In this document: positions 8,485-15,938 of the stretch, one piece after another | How the letters are laid out: every line of letters begins with the position of its first letter | How positions within the stretch are numbered: position 1 is the stretch's first letter | DNA from: a virus | Length of the DNA stretch: 23,968 nt | Direction: 5' to 3' (one strand) | Virus record (IMG/VR): IMGVR_UViG_3300046011_000606 | Span: 1 to 23,968 of that record | The notes under the pieces: generated by a model | The model's database searches: none | What the model was told of the DNA's origin: nothing | The model's input: only the letters and a program-made list of their open reading frames with translations | Translations under genes and position numbers: made by a program

Positions 8485-10815
8485 ATGGTCTTCCCGTTTC
8501 CTCGACCCTTTCCGGGTCCATCTATGGTTTCCTTCAATGTCCTCTCGCTGTTCTCCAGCGGCGAGCAGGGCGCGTGGTACGACCCGTCTGACTTCATCCC
8601 GAACTGGCGGCGCAATCTGCTGACGCGGTCAGAAGAGTTCGACAATGCGGCTTGGACAAAGAACTTTATTCTTCCATTCGGAAGCGGTTCGATTGCAAAC
8701 GCAACAGCTTCCCCGAGCGGAGCAGTTTCTGCTGACAAGATTGTCGTTGACACGAACAACGGCCTGCATGTTCTGTACAACACAACTGCCATCCCCGTTG
8801 TGGTGAGTACGAATTACACGGGGTCTGTCTATGTAAAAGCAGCAGAGTACGGTTTTGCTTTTGTTGCCCTGAACATCCGTGCGTCCAGTTCAAATTGTGG
8901 TGTGTGTGTAAATCTTTCTGATGGCGCTCAAACCAATGGAGGAGCCAACGGAACATACACAGTCACATCTGCTGGTAATGGATGGTGGCTGGTCAGCGTC
9001 AGTGCAATTGCTAGTTCCACAAACGGCTATCTTGAGGTAACGCCCCGATCGACTGCTGGCGGCCCTGTTGTGTACACAGGAGACGGCGTAAGTGGCATCT
9101 ATGTCTGGGGCGCGCAGCTTCAGGTCGGCTCCAGTGTCACTGCCTACCAGAAGATAACGGACGGTGTCGCGGATTACTTCACCGTACAGCCGCAGCCCGT
9201 CATGTTCCAAGACAGCGCAGGGACCACGCCTGTCACGGCGGTTGAGCAGCCTGTTGGCCTGATCTTCGACAAGAGCAAGGGGCTGGCGCTTGGGGCTGAG
9301 TTGATCGCTGACCCGTCATTCAATACCCCGGCAAGTTGGACGGCTTCTGCCGGAAGCGTGGTTGTCACTGGTGGGGCGGCTGTCTGGACTTCGGCTGCGG
9401 CTGCCGTGAACGTACAGCCATCTGCTGGTTTGGCCCCTGTTAGCGGTAGATGGTACTACGCAGAAGTGACGATTACAGCCATTTCGGCGGGCGCGTTGCG
9501 GGTGGGTAATGAGGCGGGCGTTGCCTTGTCGCCTGACTTTACCACAACTGGAAAAAAGACGTTTTACTTTTCAGCCCCGTCTGCAAGCCCGCTTGTACTG
9601 AGAGCAGTTGGCACGACAACGGCAACTGTCTCTGATTATTCCGTCCGTGAACTCCCCGGCAACCACGCCTCTCAGGCCACCTCCACCTCCCGCCCCGTGC
9701 TGAGTGCTAGGGTGAACCTGCTGACTTATAGTGAAGACCTGAGTAATGTTGCGTGGAGCAAGGATAATACGACTGTTTCGGCTAACTCTACGACTGCGCC
9801 AGACGGACAAACAACAGCAGATACGTTAACGGCCTCTGCACTCCTTTCAATTCACCGTGTGATCAGCGCAGCAGTTACAGTTGCATCTGGTGTCGGGTGT
9901 ACCCACTCTGTCTGCCTAAAGGCTGGCACACACAGTTTTGCCCAGATACATGACGGTGCAAGCGCAAGCTACTTTGCCAACTTCAATCTTTCTGCGGGTA
10001 CGGTTGGCACTGTCACTGGTTGTACAGCCACAATGGTCCCGCTAGGCAATGGGTGGTATCGTTGTTCAATTGCAATGACGCTGAATGCGGCGAATCCTAT
10101 TCTTTGTGTGGGTATCATTTCTTCAGCTACTGCTGCCCGTAACGAAAGTTGGACCACAGCAGGGACGGAAACAATCTTTCTCTGGGGCGCAGACGTTCGC
10201 GTCACCAACGATGGCGTAGGCATCCCCGCCTACCAGCGCATTAACGCTGCAACCGACTACGACACCTCTGGCTTCCCTCTGTACCTCGCGTTTGACGGTG
10301 TGGATGACAGCCTCGCCACGGCGAGCGTGGACTTTAGTGCTACGGACAAGATGAGCGTGTTTGCGGGCGTAAGGAAGCTGAGTGATGCGGCAGACGGAAT
10401 GGTTTACCAGATGGGTGACGCCAGTGCGCTGCAATCTGGTGCATTTGAACTGACAGCGCCCGGATCAAGCACTGTAACCAAGTTCCAGTTTTTGTCTCGC
10501 GGCACTGTCAATGCCATACCGTTTACGACGTCAACTACCTACAACGCTCCATACACTGGCGTCATTGCAGGACTTGGCGACATAAGCGGCGATGCGGCAA
10601 CGCTCCGCATCAACGGCGCGCAAATCGCACAAATACTCACCGACCAGGGAACCGGAAACTACGGCAATTACCCGCTCTACATTGGTCGCCGCGCTGGTAC
10701 ATCGCTCCCCTACAATGGACGCCTCTATTCCCTCATCGTCCGTGGCGCATCAACCAACGCCGACCAACTCGCCCGCACGGAAACGTGGGTAAACAACATC
10801 ACGAAGGCATACTGA
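8485..10815 (+). CDS. Tail fibre with duplicated carbohydrate-binding-like domains and LamG-like end
   Basis: This 776-aa protein probably binds the host surface. After a Pro-rich start (FPFPRPFPGP) there is a domain at 44-223 opening NLLTRSEEFDNAAW and closing with GIYVWGAQLQVGSSVTAYQ. A second copy at 411-585 opens NLLTYSEDLSNVAW and closes with FLWGADVRV ... AYQR. Between them lies a different beta domain (about 275-395) ending in LPGNHASQATSTSRPVL, a linker I know from alphaproteobacterial phage fibres. Residues about 600-776 look like a concanavalin/LamG-type fold (FDGVDDSLATA, GVIAGLGDISGDAATLRING, YIGRRAG). GGAGGA lies about 9 nt before ATG 8485. No enzyme motif is seen, so a depolymerase is not supported. 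Confidence 0.8.
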   Translation: MVFPFPRPFPGPSMVSFNVLSLFSSGEQGAWYDPSDFIPNWRRNLLTRSEEFDNAAWTKNFILPFGSGSIANATASPSGAVSADKIVVDTNNGLHVLYNTTAIPVVVSTNYTGSVYVKAAEYGFAFVALNIRASSSNCGVCVNLSDGAQTNGGANGTYTVTSAGNGWWLVSVSAIASSTNGYLEVTPRSTAGGPVVYTGDGVSGIYVWGAQLQVGSSVTAYQKITDGVADYFTVQPQPVMFQDSAGTTPVTAVEQPVGLIFDKSKGLALGAELIADPSFNTPASWTASAGSVVVTGGAAVWTSAAAAVNVQPSAGLAPVSGRWYYAEVTITAISAGALRVGNEAGVALSPDFTTTGKKTFYFSAPSASPLVLRAVGTTTATVSDYSVRELPGNHASQATSTSRPVLSARVNLLTYSEDLSNVAWSKDNTTVSANSTTAPDGQTTADTLTASALLSIHRVISAAVTVASGVGCTHSVCLKAGTHSFAQIHDGASASYFANFNLSAGTVGTVTGCTATMVPLGNGWYRCSIAMTLNAANPILCVGIISSATAARNESWTTAGTETIFLWGADVRVTNDGVGIPAYQRINAATDYDTSGFPLYLAFDGVDDSLATASVDFSATDKMSVFAGVRKLSDAADGMVYQMGDASALQSGAFELTAPGSSTVTKFQFLSRGTVNAIPFTTSTTYNAPYTGVIAGLGDISGDAATLRINGAQIAQILTDQGTGNYGNYPLYIGRRAGTSLPYNGRLYSLIVRGASTNADQLARTETWVNNITKAY

Positions 10816-10816
10816 C

Positions 10817-11230
10817 ATGGCTGATACCTTTCGCACGGCCATTTTGCCTACCGCAAATGCTCCGTTCGCCCGCAACCTTGTTGCTGCCCTTTCCTCCGGT
10901 GGGGCTGGCATGTTCACGACCCCGCTCAACGCAACGGGCGTAGGCACGGCCACGCATTACATCTCCAGCGGCTACATTGCAGAAGAGGTCGCCGCTCTCA
11001 TGCCATTGCAGACTTGGGAACTGGACGAACAGGGTGACTGGACGATGACTGATAGCACCCCCGGCGATGCTGCCACGGTTCGCGCTGCTGCCATTGCCCA
11101 AGGCTTCAACTGCACCCTTGCAGAGGTCCAGGCGCTGTTCACTGCCGCTGATGGTACGGCGCAGGAACCCTTTACCGCTATGGGCCGACTTGGCCTTAAG
11201 ATTATCACGCCACCGGAGGAGGGGCCATGA
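10817..11230 (+). CDS. Small fibre-region protein, unknown
   Basis: A 137-aa protein placed between the main fibre gene and the collagen-like gene. The first half is Ala/Gly/Thr-rich and small-residue rich. The middle holds [16 protein letters not shown] and then a helical part ([25 protein letters not shown]). I do not recognise a family. Its start has AAGG 9 nt upstream, and its stop overlaps the next start by 4 nt (ATGA). It is likely a virion or fibre-assembly partner because of this tight coupling. Confidence 0.65.
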   Translation: MADTFRTAILPTANAPFARNLVAALSSGGAGMFTTPLNATGVGTATHYISSGYIAEEVAALMPLQTWELDEQGDWTMTDSTPGDAATVRAAAIAQGFNCTLAEVQALFTAADGTAQEPFTAMGRLGLKIITPPEEGP

Positions 11231-11823
11231 GTGGCTCCTTCTTCATTGAGGACGGATACAGCCCAGAGACAGCAGCAGGCTTTGTAGGACCTCAGGGTCC
11301 CGCAGGGCCTACTGGCGCTACAGGTCCCTCAGGGCCTCAAGGTCTCACAGGACCTCCGGGTACTAACGGTACTAACGGAACCAATGGCACTGACGGTGCT
11401 ACTGGTGCTGTAGGTGCCACTGGTCCTGCTGGTCCTACGGGCGCTACTGGTGCTGTAGGTGCCACAGGCGCTGTAGGTCCTACAGGCGCTACAGGTGCTG
11501 GCGCTACTGGTGCCACTGGCGCTACAGGTGCCACAGGTCCTGCTGGTGCTGGTGCTACCCCGTGGGCCTCCACGACCATCACGGTCCCTGGGACTCTGGG
11601 TGGGCGTAATGAACACCGCCAGACCATCACGGCTGCTGGTGTCACCCCTTCCAGCGTAATCAACCTCATGCTCGCCCCTGCATTGGATACAGACGAAAAC
11701 GATCCTGAGATGCTCGACTTTGTAACTCTGGTGGCAATCCCCGGAACGGGAACATTCGACGTTGTGGCCTCCTTCTCTCAGAAGCAGAGTGGCATAATCA
11801 AACTCCAATATCAGGTGAACTAA
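11227..11823 (+). CDS. Collagen-like tail stalk protein
   Basis: This 198-aa protein has about 28 Gly-X-Y triplets between residues 21 and 106, mostly GAT, GPT and GAV, with breaks at about residues 90 and 107. Such repeats form a stiff collagen triple helix and are common in phage tail stalks. A short N-terminal segment would anchor it and a C-terminal beta domain (about 112-198, with [10 protein letters not shown] and [20 protein letters not shown]) would be the trimer head. There is a very strong ribosome site (GGAGGAGG) before ATG 11227. Threonine at Y positions, in place of hydroxyproline, is typical of bacterial collagens. Confidence 0.85.
   Translation: MSGSFFIEDGYSPETAAGFVGPQGPAGPTGATGPSGPQGLTGPPGTNGTNGTNGTDGATGAVGATGPAGPTGATGAVGATGAVGPTGATGAGATGATGATGATGPAGAGATPWASTTITVPGTLGGRNEHRQTITAAGVTPSSVINLMLAPALDTDENDPEMLDFVTLVAIPGTGTFDVVASFSQKQSGIIKLQYQVN
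11287..11544 (+). repeat. Collagen-type coding repeat
   Basis: The DNA encoding the Gly-X-Y tract is itself repetitive. One 20-nt stretch is identical at 11401-11420 and 11446-11465, a shift of five triplets. Such tracts change length by slippage or recombination, which could alter stalk length between relatives. Confidence 0.85.
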
Positions 11824-12575
11824 TGGCTAAACTCTCTAGAGAACTGGCGTCTACTACTCTACATCCGCGAGAAGATATCTACTCCACAGCGGCTCTTGCT
11901 TCAGTCAACGCTGAGACCATCATCAATACGGATGGTTGCTCTACGGTGACCCTCGACCTCCGTGGCACCTTCTCGTTGACCATTGAAGTCGCAGGGACTG
12001 TGGACGGCACCAACTGGCAGCTAATCCCAATGCGTACCATCAACGCTGCAAGCAAGCTCTACGTGGCTGCTGTGGTGGGTACGGCGGCTGGTACTTGGAT
12101 TGGTCCTGTGACTGGCTACAGGCAAGTCCGTGCCCGTGTCACTGCTTACACCTCTGGCTCTTGCACGACCACGCTTCTGGCCAGTGTCTCTCCCTTCAAT
12201 GACACCAACGTCGATCTCGTCACGCCTGTCCTTGGTACGGCTGTGGGTGCCTCAGGTGCGGCTGTTACTCTGACCCTTGCGGCTCCGGGTGCTGGCCTGC
12301 GTCATTACATCACCTACCTGTCCATCAACAGGTTTGCTGCTGCTGTCCTAACAGCGGCTGCTGCTCCTGTAACTGTCACCACCACGAACCTCCCCGGTTC
12401 TCTTGCCTTCTCGTTCCCGGCTGAGGCTGCCACTCTTGGTACTATCGACAGGTGGCGTGAAGACTTCTCGTACCCTCTGGCATCCTCTGCCCAGAACACT
12501 GCCACCACAATCGTGTGTCCTGTGGCCACTGGTGTCATCTGGCGTGTGACTGCGGGTTACTACGTGGCACCTTAA
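11823..12575 (+). CDS. Beta-rich virion or fibre-associated protein, unknown
   Basis: A 250-aa protein rich in Thr, Ala, Val and Gly. The N-terminal half (about 30-125) looks like a beta-sandwich (TLDLRGTFSLTIEVAGTVDGTNW ... then GYRQVRARVTAYTSG), similar in feel to other phage surface proteins. The second half (about 135-250) repeats the beta pattern. It overlaps the collagen-like gene by one base (TAATG), so both are probably made together, and it may be its partner or a decoration protein. No signal peptide or enzyme motif is visible. Confidence 0.65.
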   Translation: MAKLSRELASTTLHPREDIYSTAALASVNAETIINTDGCSTVTLDLRGTFSLTIEVAGTVDGTNWQLIPMRTINAASKLYVAAVVGTAAGTWIGPVTGYRQVRARVTAYTSGSCTTTLLASVSPFNDTNVDLVTPVLGTAVGASGAAVTLTLAAPGAGLRHYITYLSINRFAAAVLTAAAAPVTVTTTNLPGSLAFSFPAEAATLGTIDRWREDFSYPLASSAQNTATTIVCPVATGVIWRVTAGYYVAP

Positions 12576-12585
12576 GGAACTAACC

Positions 12586-13224
12586 ATGGGCGAACTATAC
12601 CGCAGGGCTTTCAGTAACCCTGGAATGACTACCCGTGAGACCAATGCCCACTGGAAGCGCGAACAGGACAACTACCTGAACCAGATCGGAGCCATGGACC
12701 TTATTAAGAAGGACCCCATGGCTTCCTTGGGCTACAAGATACGTTCAGCCAACCCCAACATGACGCTGGAGATGGGTAGTAACTTGGAAGGGGGCTACAA
12801 CGGCCTCTACCAGTTCCTCACGCCCAAGGGCTCTGAAGATTACAAGGGTCCCCGGTTCAACGGCACAATGGACGTGGCTGTGGGTCTCTCCCCGCGCCAG
12901 TACGGTGCCACCATCGCCCATGAGCTAGGCCACGTAGGCTCAAGGAACTCTCAGTCTGACAGAGGCATCAAGTCTGATGTCAACGAGGAGGAGCGCCGCC
13001 AGCGCATGATGGACTACGTGAACAACCCCGCTGGCTCTGAGGCGCATGAGGATGCCTTGTGGTTCCTCAGCCAGCACTTCGGGATGTCCTTCGATGACAT
13101 CGATGCTGAGGCGGAAGTCCTCGCAGCCCGCATCGGGCGCAAGAGCAAGAAGAAGCTGGCACCCACGAAGACCACTGAATGGGATGCAGCCGACTGGGAG
13201 CCTGAGGAGGGCGAGAACCAATGA
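12586..13224 (+). CDS. Putative zinc metallopeptidase (HELGH)
   Basis: This 212-aa protein has one clear HExxH motif, HELGH at residues 112-116, preceded by GATIA and followed by VGSR. Two His would bind zinc and Glu113 would be the catalytic base. A downstream acidic cluster near residues 152-156 (EAHED) could supply the third ligand, but this is uncertain. There is no signal peptide. It overlaps the endolysin gene by 4 nt, so it may act in lysis or in the virion, or cut a host or phage protein. No family beyond the motif is recognised. The C-terminus is first basic (RKSKKK), then acidic. ATG 12586 has AAGGA 7 nt upstream. Confidence 0.65.
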   Translation: MGELYRRAFSNPGMTTRETNAHWKREQDNYLNQIGAMDLIKKDPMASLGYKIRSANPNMTLEMGSNLEGGYNGLYQFLTPKGSEDYKGPRFNGTMDVAVGLSPRQYGATIAHELGHVGSRNSQSDRGIKSDVNEEERRQRMMDYVNNPAGSEAHEDALWFLSQHFGMSFDDIDAEAEVLAARIGRKSKKKLAPTKTTEWDAADWEPEEGENQ

Positions 13225-13622
13225 AGCTATCTCCATCAAGCGAAGCCAAACTCAAGGGTGTCCATCCGTCCCTCGTCAAGGTAGTGCGCCGCGCTGCTGC
13301 TGACTGGACCGACAAGGAGCTAACTTGGATCATCACCTGTGGTCCCCGCACAGTGGCCGAACAGAAGCTGCTGGTGGCCAAGGGTGCCTCCAAGACGATG
13401 AACTCGCGTCATATCCCCGGCAAGGACGGCTACTCCAAGGCTGTGGACGTTGCCATGGTCCTCAAGGGCAAGCTCAGTTGGTCATGGCCGCTGTACGCCA
13501 AGATGGCTGTGGCTCTTAAGGCTGCTGCCTCCAAGGAAATGGTCCCTCTCGAATGGGGAGGTGACTGGCGCACCTTCAAGGACGGCCCGCACTTCCAGTT
13601 ACCCAAGAACCTGTATCCCTAA
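13221..13622 (+). CDS. Endolysin, M15 peptidase family
   Basis: This 133-aa protein matches phage M15 (VanY-like) peptidases, which cut the peptide stems of peptidoglycan. Visible marks are SRHIPG with His64, AVDVAM with Asp76, EWGGDW with Glu111 and Asp115, and PHFQL with His124, the usual zinc ligands and catalytic acidic residue. The loop between His64 and Asp76 is longer than the usual spacing. There is no signal peptide, so release would need the holin encoded next. It starts in ATGA overlap with the metallopeptidase gene. The size is normal for these small single-domain lysins. Confidence 0.85.
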   Translation: MKLSPSSEAKLKGVHPSLVKVVRRAAADWTDKELTWIITCGPRTVAEQKLLVAKGASKTMNSRHIPGKDGYSKAVDVAMVLKGKLSWSWPLYAKMAVALKAAASKEMVPLEWGGDWRTFKDGPHFQLPKNLYP

Positions 13623-13632
13623 AGGAGTCCCT

Positions 13633-13806
13633 ATGGACGTGAACCTGATCAATGGCGTACTTCGCGCAGTAGTCCCTGCCGTGGTCGCTTACCTTGTTGG
13701 CAAGGGCACCATCCCCGCTGCCGACTACGGCCCGCTGCTGGCTGGCATCACCGCTACGGTTGCTGCTGCATGGTCTATCTTCTCTAACAAGAAGCCCGCC
13801 GCGTGA
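13633..13806 (+). CDS. Holin-like membrane protein
   Basis: A 57-aa protein with two hydrophobic segments, about residues 8-22 (VLRAVVPAVVAYLVG) and 32-49 (YGPLLAGITATVAAAWSI), joined by a short turn, and a basic tail (SNKKPAA). This fits the small two-span phage holins that open the inner membrane at lysis. AAAGGAG lies 5 nt before ATG 13633. It sits 10 nt after the endolysin gene and before another small membrane protein, as in a lysis cassette. Confidence 0.75.
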   Translation: MDVNLINGVLRAVVPAVVAYLVGKGTIPAADYGPLLAGITATVAAAWSIFSNKKPAA

Positions 13807-14060
13807 CTTGGACAGACATCCTGCTGCTGGTGGCCTTCATGGGCGGCCTGATAGCGGGAGGTCTGCTTGTCGCCCGTGCGCCTGCCTTCTGGCTGGGGCT
13901 GCTGGAACTAATCATCAGACGCCTCTGGCCATACCTCACGAAGCTTTGGGTACGCCTTAAGCTGCCCCTAGACCCTACAGACCAAGAGAAGCTCGACAAG
14001 AGCCGCAGACGGGCTGAGGAGTGGGACTTTGCCCGCAAAAAGGGTAGAGAACCTAAGTGA
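13803..14060 (+). CDS. Small membrane protein of the lysis cassette, possible spanin-like
   Basis: An 85-aa protein starting with GTG inside a GTGA overlap with the holin gene. Residues about 5-27 form one strong membrane span (ILLLVAFMGGLIAGGLLVA), and a second amphipathic or shallow hydrophobic helix follows (FWLGLLELIIRRLW). The C-terminal 40 residues are highly charged (DQEKLDKSRRRAEEWDFARKKGREPK). The order endolysin-holin-this gene would allow an inner spanin or holin partner, but no lipoprotein partner is visible and I would not name it. It ends 5 nt before a strong terminator. Confidence 0.6.
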   Translation: MTWTDILLLVAFMGGLIAGGLLVARAPAFWLGLLELIIRRLWPYLTKLWVRLKLPLDPTDQEKLDKSRRRAEEWDFARKKGREPK

Positions 14061-14065
14061 CTAAA

Positions 14066-14102
14066 GCACCGAATCCAGACAAAGTGCTGGATCGGTGTTT
14101 TT
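14066..14102 (+). terminator. Rho-independent terminator closing the late operon
   Basis: CACCG-A-ATCCAG (14067-14078) pairs with CTGGATCGGTG (14087-14097), one bulged A, loop of 8, followed by a run of T residues (14098-14102). It ends the structural and lysis genes and separates them from the lysogeny cassette. Confidence 0.85.
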
Positions 14103-14111
14103 CCCTATGAG

Positions 14112-14239
14112 ATGATGTCCTGTCATGTGCAAATTTAATTCCCTTGAGTTAATGACCCCCATGTAATACATCTCCACTCAGCGACAGTCACAAAAGGTTA
14201 ACCACTGTGGACCAAGGTTTAGCCATGACATCATATGAT
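14112..14239 (+). promoter_or_regulatory. Promoter/operator region of the MarR-like gene
   Basis: This AT-rich stretch lies between the terminator and the regulator gene. ATGATGTC at 14112-14119 recurs inverted as GACATCAT at 14227-14234, and TGTCATG at 14121-14127 recurs inverted as CATGACA at 14224-14230. A perfect palindrome ATCATATGAT lies at 14230-14239, in the first codons of the regulator. A possible -10 (TAATAC, 14164-14169) has TTGAGT upstream, but only 14 nt away, which is too short for a standard promoter. The symmetric sites suggest self-regulation; this is inference. Confidence 0.4.
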
Positions 14240-14575
14240 ATGAGTGACAGGCGACACTTGGATAAGGTCTCAAGCCTTTTTCAGGCCTTTCGCCAATTAG
14301 ACATCACCATCCCGCTCCAGTTGGCCTACACCTTCATACTCTGTGCCACCTATGAAGGTGAGTCAGTAGGTGACATTGCCAAACGGGCAGGGTTCGCTAC
14401 TTCCACCACCTCCCGCCATATCCTCGACCTTGGGGCTTTTGACCGCAAGAAGAACCCTGGATACGGCCTAGTGGAGACCCGCATCGACCCCATGGAACTG
14501 AGAAGGAAGACCGTCCACTTGACACCCAAGGGACGCAACCTACTTAATCAGATAATCAACACCATGAGGCTCTAG
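14225..14575 (+). CDS. MarR-like winged-helix regulator
   Basis: A 116-aa DNA-binding protein. Residues about 42-72 form a helix-turn-helix (ATYEGESVGDIAKRAG, then TSTTSRHILDLG). The following wing ends with RKTVHLTPKGRNLL, the classic MarR-type closing pattern. ATG 14225 has AAGG 8 nt upstream; a GTG at 14207 with its own AAGG would add six residues. It directly precedes the integrase, whose ATG follows its TAG with no gap, so the two are one operon. No CI- or Cro-like protein is seen, so this is the best candidate for the gene that controls integration or lysogeny. Its target is unknown; excisionase or recombination directionality roles are also possible. Confidence 0.8.
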   Translation: MTSYDMSDRRHLDKVSSLFQAFRQLDITIPLQLAYTFILCATYEGESVGDIAKRAGFATSTTSRHILDLGAFDRKKNPGYGLVETRIDPMELRRKTVHLTPKGRNLLNQIINTMRL

Positions 14576-15769
14576 ATGGCTATCTTCGCAGACAAGAGGG
14601 ACGGTAAGCTGACGGGACGCTACCGTGTGGAACTCCAGCTTGGCGGTCAGCGCCTCAGGAAGCGCTTCGACAGCCTCCAAGAGGCGAAGGATTACGAAGC
14701 AGCCGCCCGTGTCGAAATGGCAAGCGGCAGGATGCCCTCAGAAGCCCGTACACGGCTGGAGAAGGGTCCGGTGGTGTCTACCCTTCAGGAACTGTGCAGG
14801 GCCTGTGAGGGCCATCTGTGGGCTGGGGATGCCTCAGAGCGTCAGGCCCATCAGCGCTTGGAGGGAGCCTGCAAAATCCTTGGTCCCTTAATGTTGATCG
14901 AATCTGTTACAATTGCCGATACTGACCGTTTGGTGAGAGTCCTCAGGGACAAGGGGACGGCCCATGGCACCATAAACCGCTACCTCTCCGCGCTTAATCA
15001 GGCCCTCAAGTGGGCCATCAAGCACAAGCACAGAGCGTCCCCACTCCCCGAGCTTTCGTGGCAGGATGAGGACGAGGGGCGCATCAGGTGGATCACCCCC
15101 GCTGAGGAGGCACGTTTAATCGAACTCCTAGCTCCCTCAGAGGCCCTCGCTGTCTTCGTGTGTATCCGTACTGGCATGAGGCGCGGAGAGCTTCTGGGGC
15201 TTCGTGAGAGGGACGTAGAGCCTACCTGGGTCCACCTGTGGGGCACCCGGACCAAGTCAGGGAAGTCCCGGTCAATCCCCCTGACACCTGAGGTCTTCCT
15301 TGCTCTACAGGAACTCTTCAGGTTGGGCATGCCCACCGTGGAGTCCCTCCGCTACCACTGGAACGCCACCAAGAAGCTCATGGGGCTTGAGGAGGACGAG
15401 GACTTCGTGTTCCATGCCACCCGCCACACGTTCGCTACCCGTGCCGTGCAGGCTGGTGTCCACCCCAGGGTCCTCCAGCGCCTCATGGGCCATAAGCACC
15501 TCTCGACCACCATGAGGTACATGCAGGTCAGCGACCACATGCTCTCAGCCGCAATCCAACAGGTCTCAGACCACATAGGATCGATAGCCAACACATTGAT
15601 CGTGGCCGCTCCCCTTGGGGGTTTACAGGCAGGGGGAAACCCGCTAAATCCCCCAATTCACATTACGCCGGAACGCGACAAAACGCTGGGTAAACAAGGG
15701 CTTAGATCGGATTTAGGTTCCTGTGGGGAAACCCGTGGGGGTTCAAGTCCCTCCGCCCGCACCAAGTAA
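14576..15769 (+). CDS. int: Tyrosine site-specific integrase
   Basis: This 397-aa protein carries all catalytic residues of a tyrosine recombinase: Arg202 (TGMRRGELL), Lys227 (TKSGKS), His280 and Arg283 (HATRHTFATR), His306 (LMGHKHLS) and nucleophile Tyr315 (TMRYMQ). The N-terminal half holds an arm-binding type segment (about 1-50) and a core-binding, SAM-like part (about 68-152). It would join attP to a host tRNA-Leu gene. The last 70 residues go beyond the usual end, and the final 20 or so codons are read from the tRNA-like attP sequence (GSCGETRGGSSPSARTK), with the stop just after the tRNA CCA end. It is coupled to the upstream regulator. Confidence 0.95.
   Translation: MAIFADKRDGKLTGRYRVELQLGGQRLRKRFDSLQEAKDYEAAARVEMASGRMPSEARTRLEKGPVVSTLQELCRACEGHLWAGDASERQAHQRLEGACKILGPLMLIESVTIADTDRLVRVLRDKGTAHGTINRYLSALNQALKWAIKHKHRASPLPELSWQDEDEGRIRWITPAEEARLIELLAPSEALAVFVCIRTGMRRGELLGLRERDVEPTWVHLWGTRTKSGKSRSIPLTPEVFLALQELFRLGMPTVESLRYHWNATKKLMGLEEDEDFVFHATRHTFATRAVQAGVHPRVLQRLMGHKHLSTTMRYMQVSDHMLSAAIQQVSDHIGSIANTLIVAAPLGGLQAGGNPLNPPIHITPERDKTLGKQGLRSDLGSCGETRGGSSPSARTK
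15709..15764 (+). other. attP core: 3' half of a tRNA-Leu(UAG)-type gene
   Basis: These 56 nt can be folded as the 3' part of a tRNA. They include the anticodon loop TTTAGGT (UAG) with its 3' stem TCCTG, a long variable arm with GGG/CCC stem, a T arm with loop TTCAAGT, the 3' acceptor strand CGCCCGC, and ACCA. The 5' half of the anticodon stem is mismatched (expected CAGGA, seen TCGGA) and no D arm lies upstream, so this is not a working tRNA gene. Its place beside an integrase gene marks it as attP. Both sides are phage sequence, so the genome is not integrated here. Confidence 0.9.
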
Positions 15770-15890
15770 ATGAGCGTTTAACTACAAGCACTTAGAGTGT
15801 TCTATTGGGGATGGTTGCCTGGCGGTGACTGTCCCCAAGCTGCTCTCTGGACCCCCTGTGGCGCAGGGTGACGTAAAGAGTCCGAATAAA

Positions 15891-15906
15891 AAATACCTAC
15901 GTATTT
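15891..15906. promoter_or_regulatory. Palindrome, operator candidate
   Basis: AAATACCTACGTATTT is a symmetric site with 6-nt arms AAATAC/GTATTT. It lies 4 nt before a promoter candidate that would drive the RNA polymerase gene. A dimeric repressor site is plausible but untested. Confidence 0.45.
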
Positions 15907-15909
15907 CAC

Positions 15910-15938
15910 TTGCAAATCTGGGGGACTTTCCCTAAATG
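15910..15938 (+). promoter_or_regulatory. Possible host-type promoter for RNA polymerase gene
   Basis: TTGCAA (15910-15915) and TAAATG (15933-15938) are separated by 17 nt, the normal sigma-70 spacing, in the only AT-rich part of the control region. The -10 match is weak. A T7-type polymerase gene needs a host promoter, so one is expected near here. Confidence 0.35.

Noticed and set aside
11329-11808. Minus-strand frames opposite the collagen-like gene
   Set aside because: They are repetitive because the sense strand is repetitive; no start signal or domain.
14164-14186. Resemblance to the T7 promoter (TAATAC followed by CTC and a later AG-GA)
   Set aside because: About 13 of 23 positions match and no other copies were found. 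The polymerase's own promoter is unknown, so this is not enough for a call.
15709-15764. A working tRNA-Leu gene of the phage
   Set aside because: The acceptor 5' strand, D arm and 5' anticodon stem are missing; the upstream DNA is integrase coding sequence.
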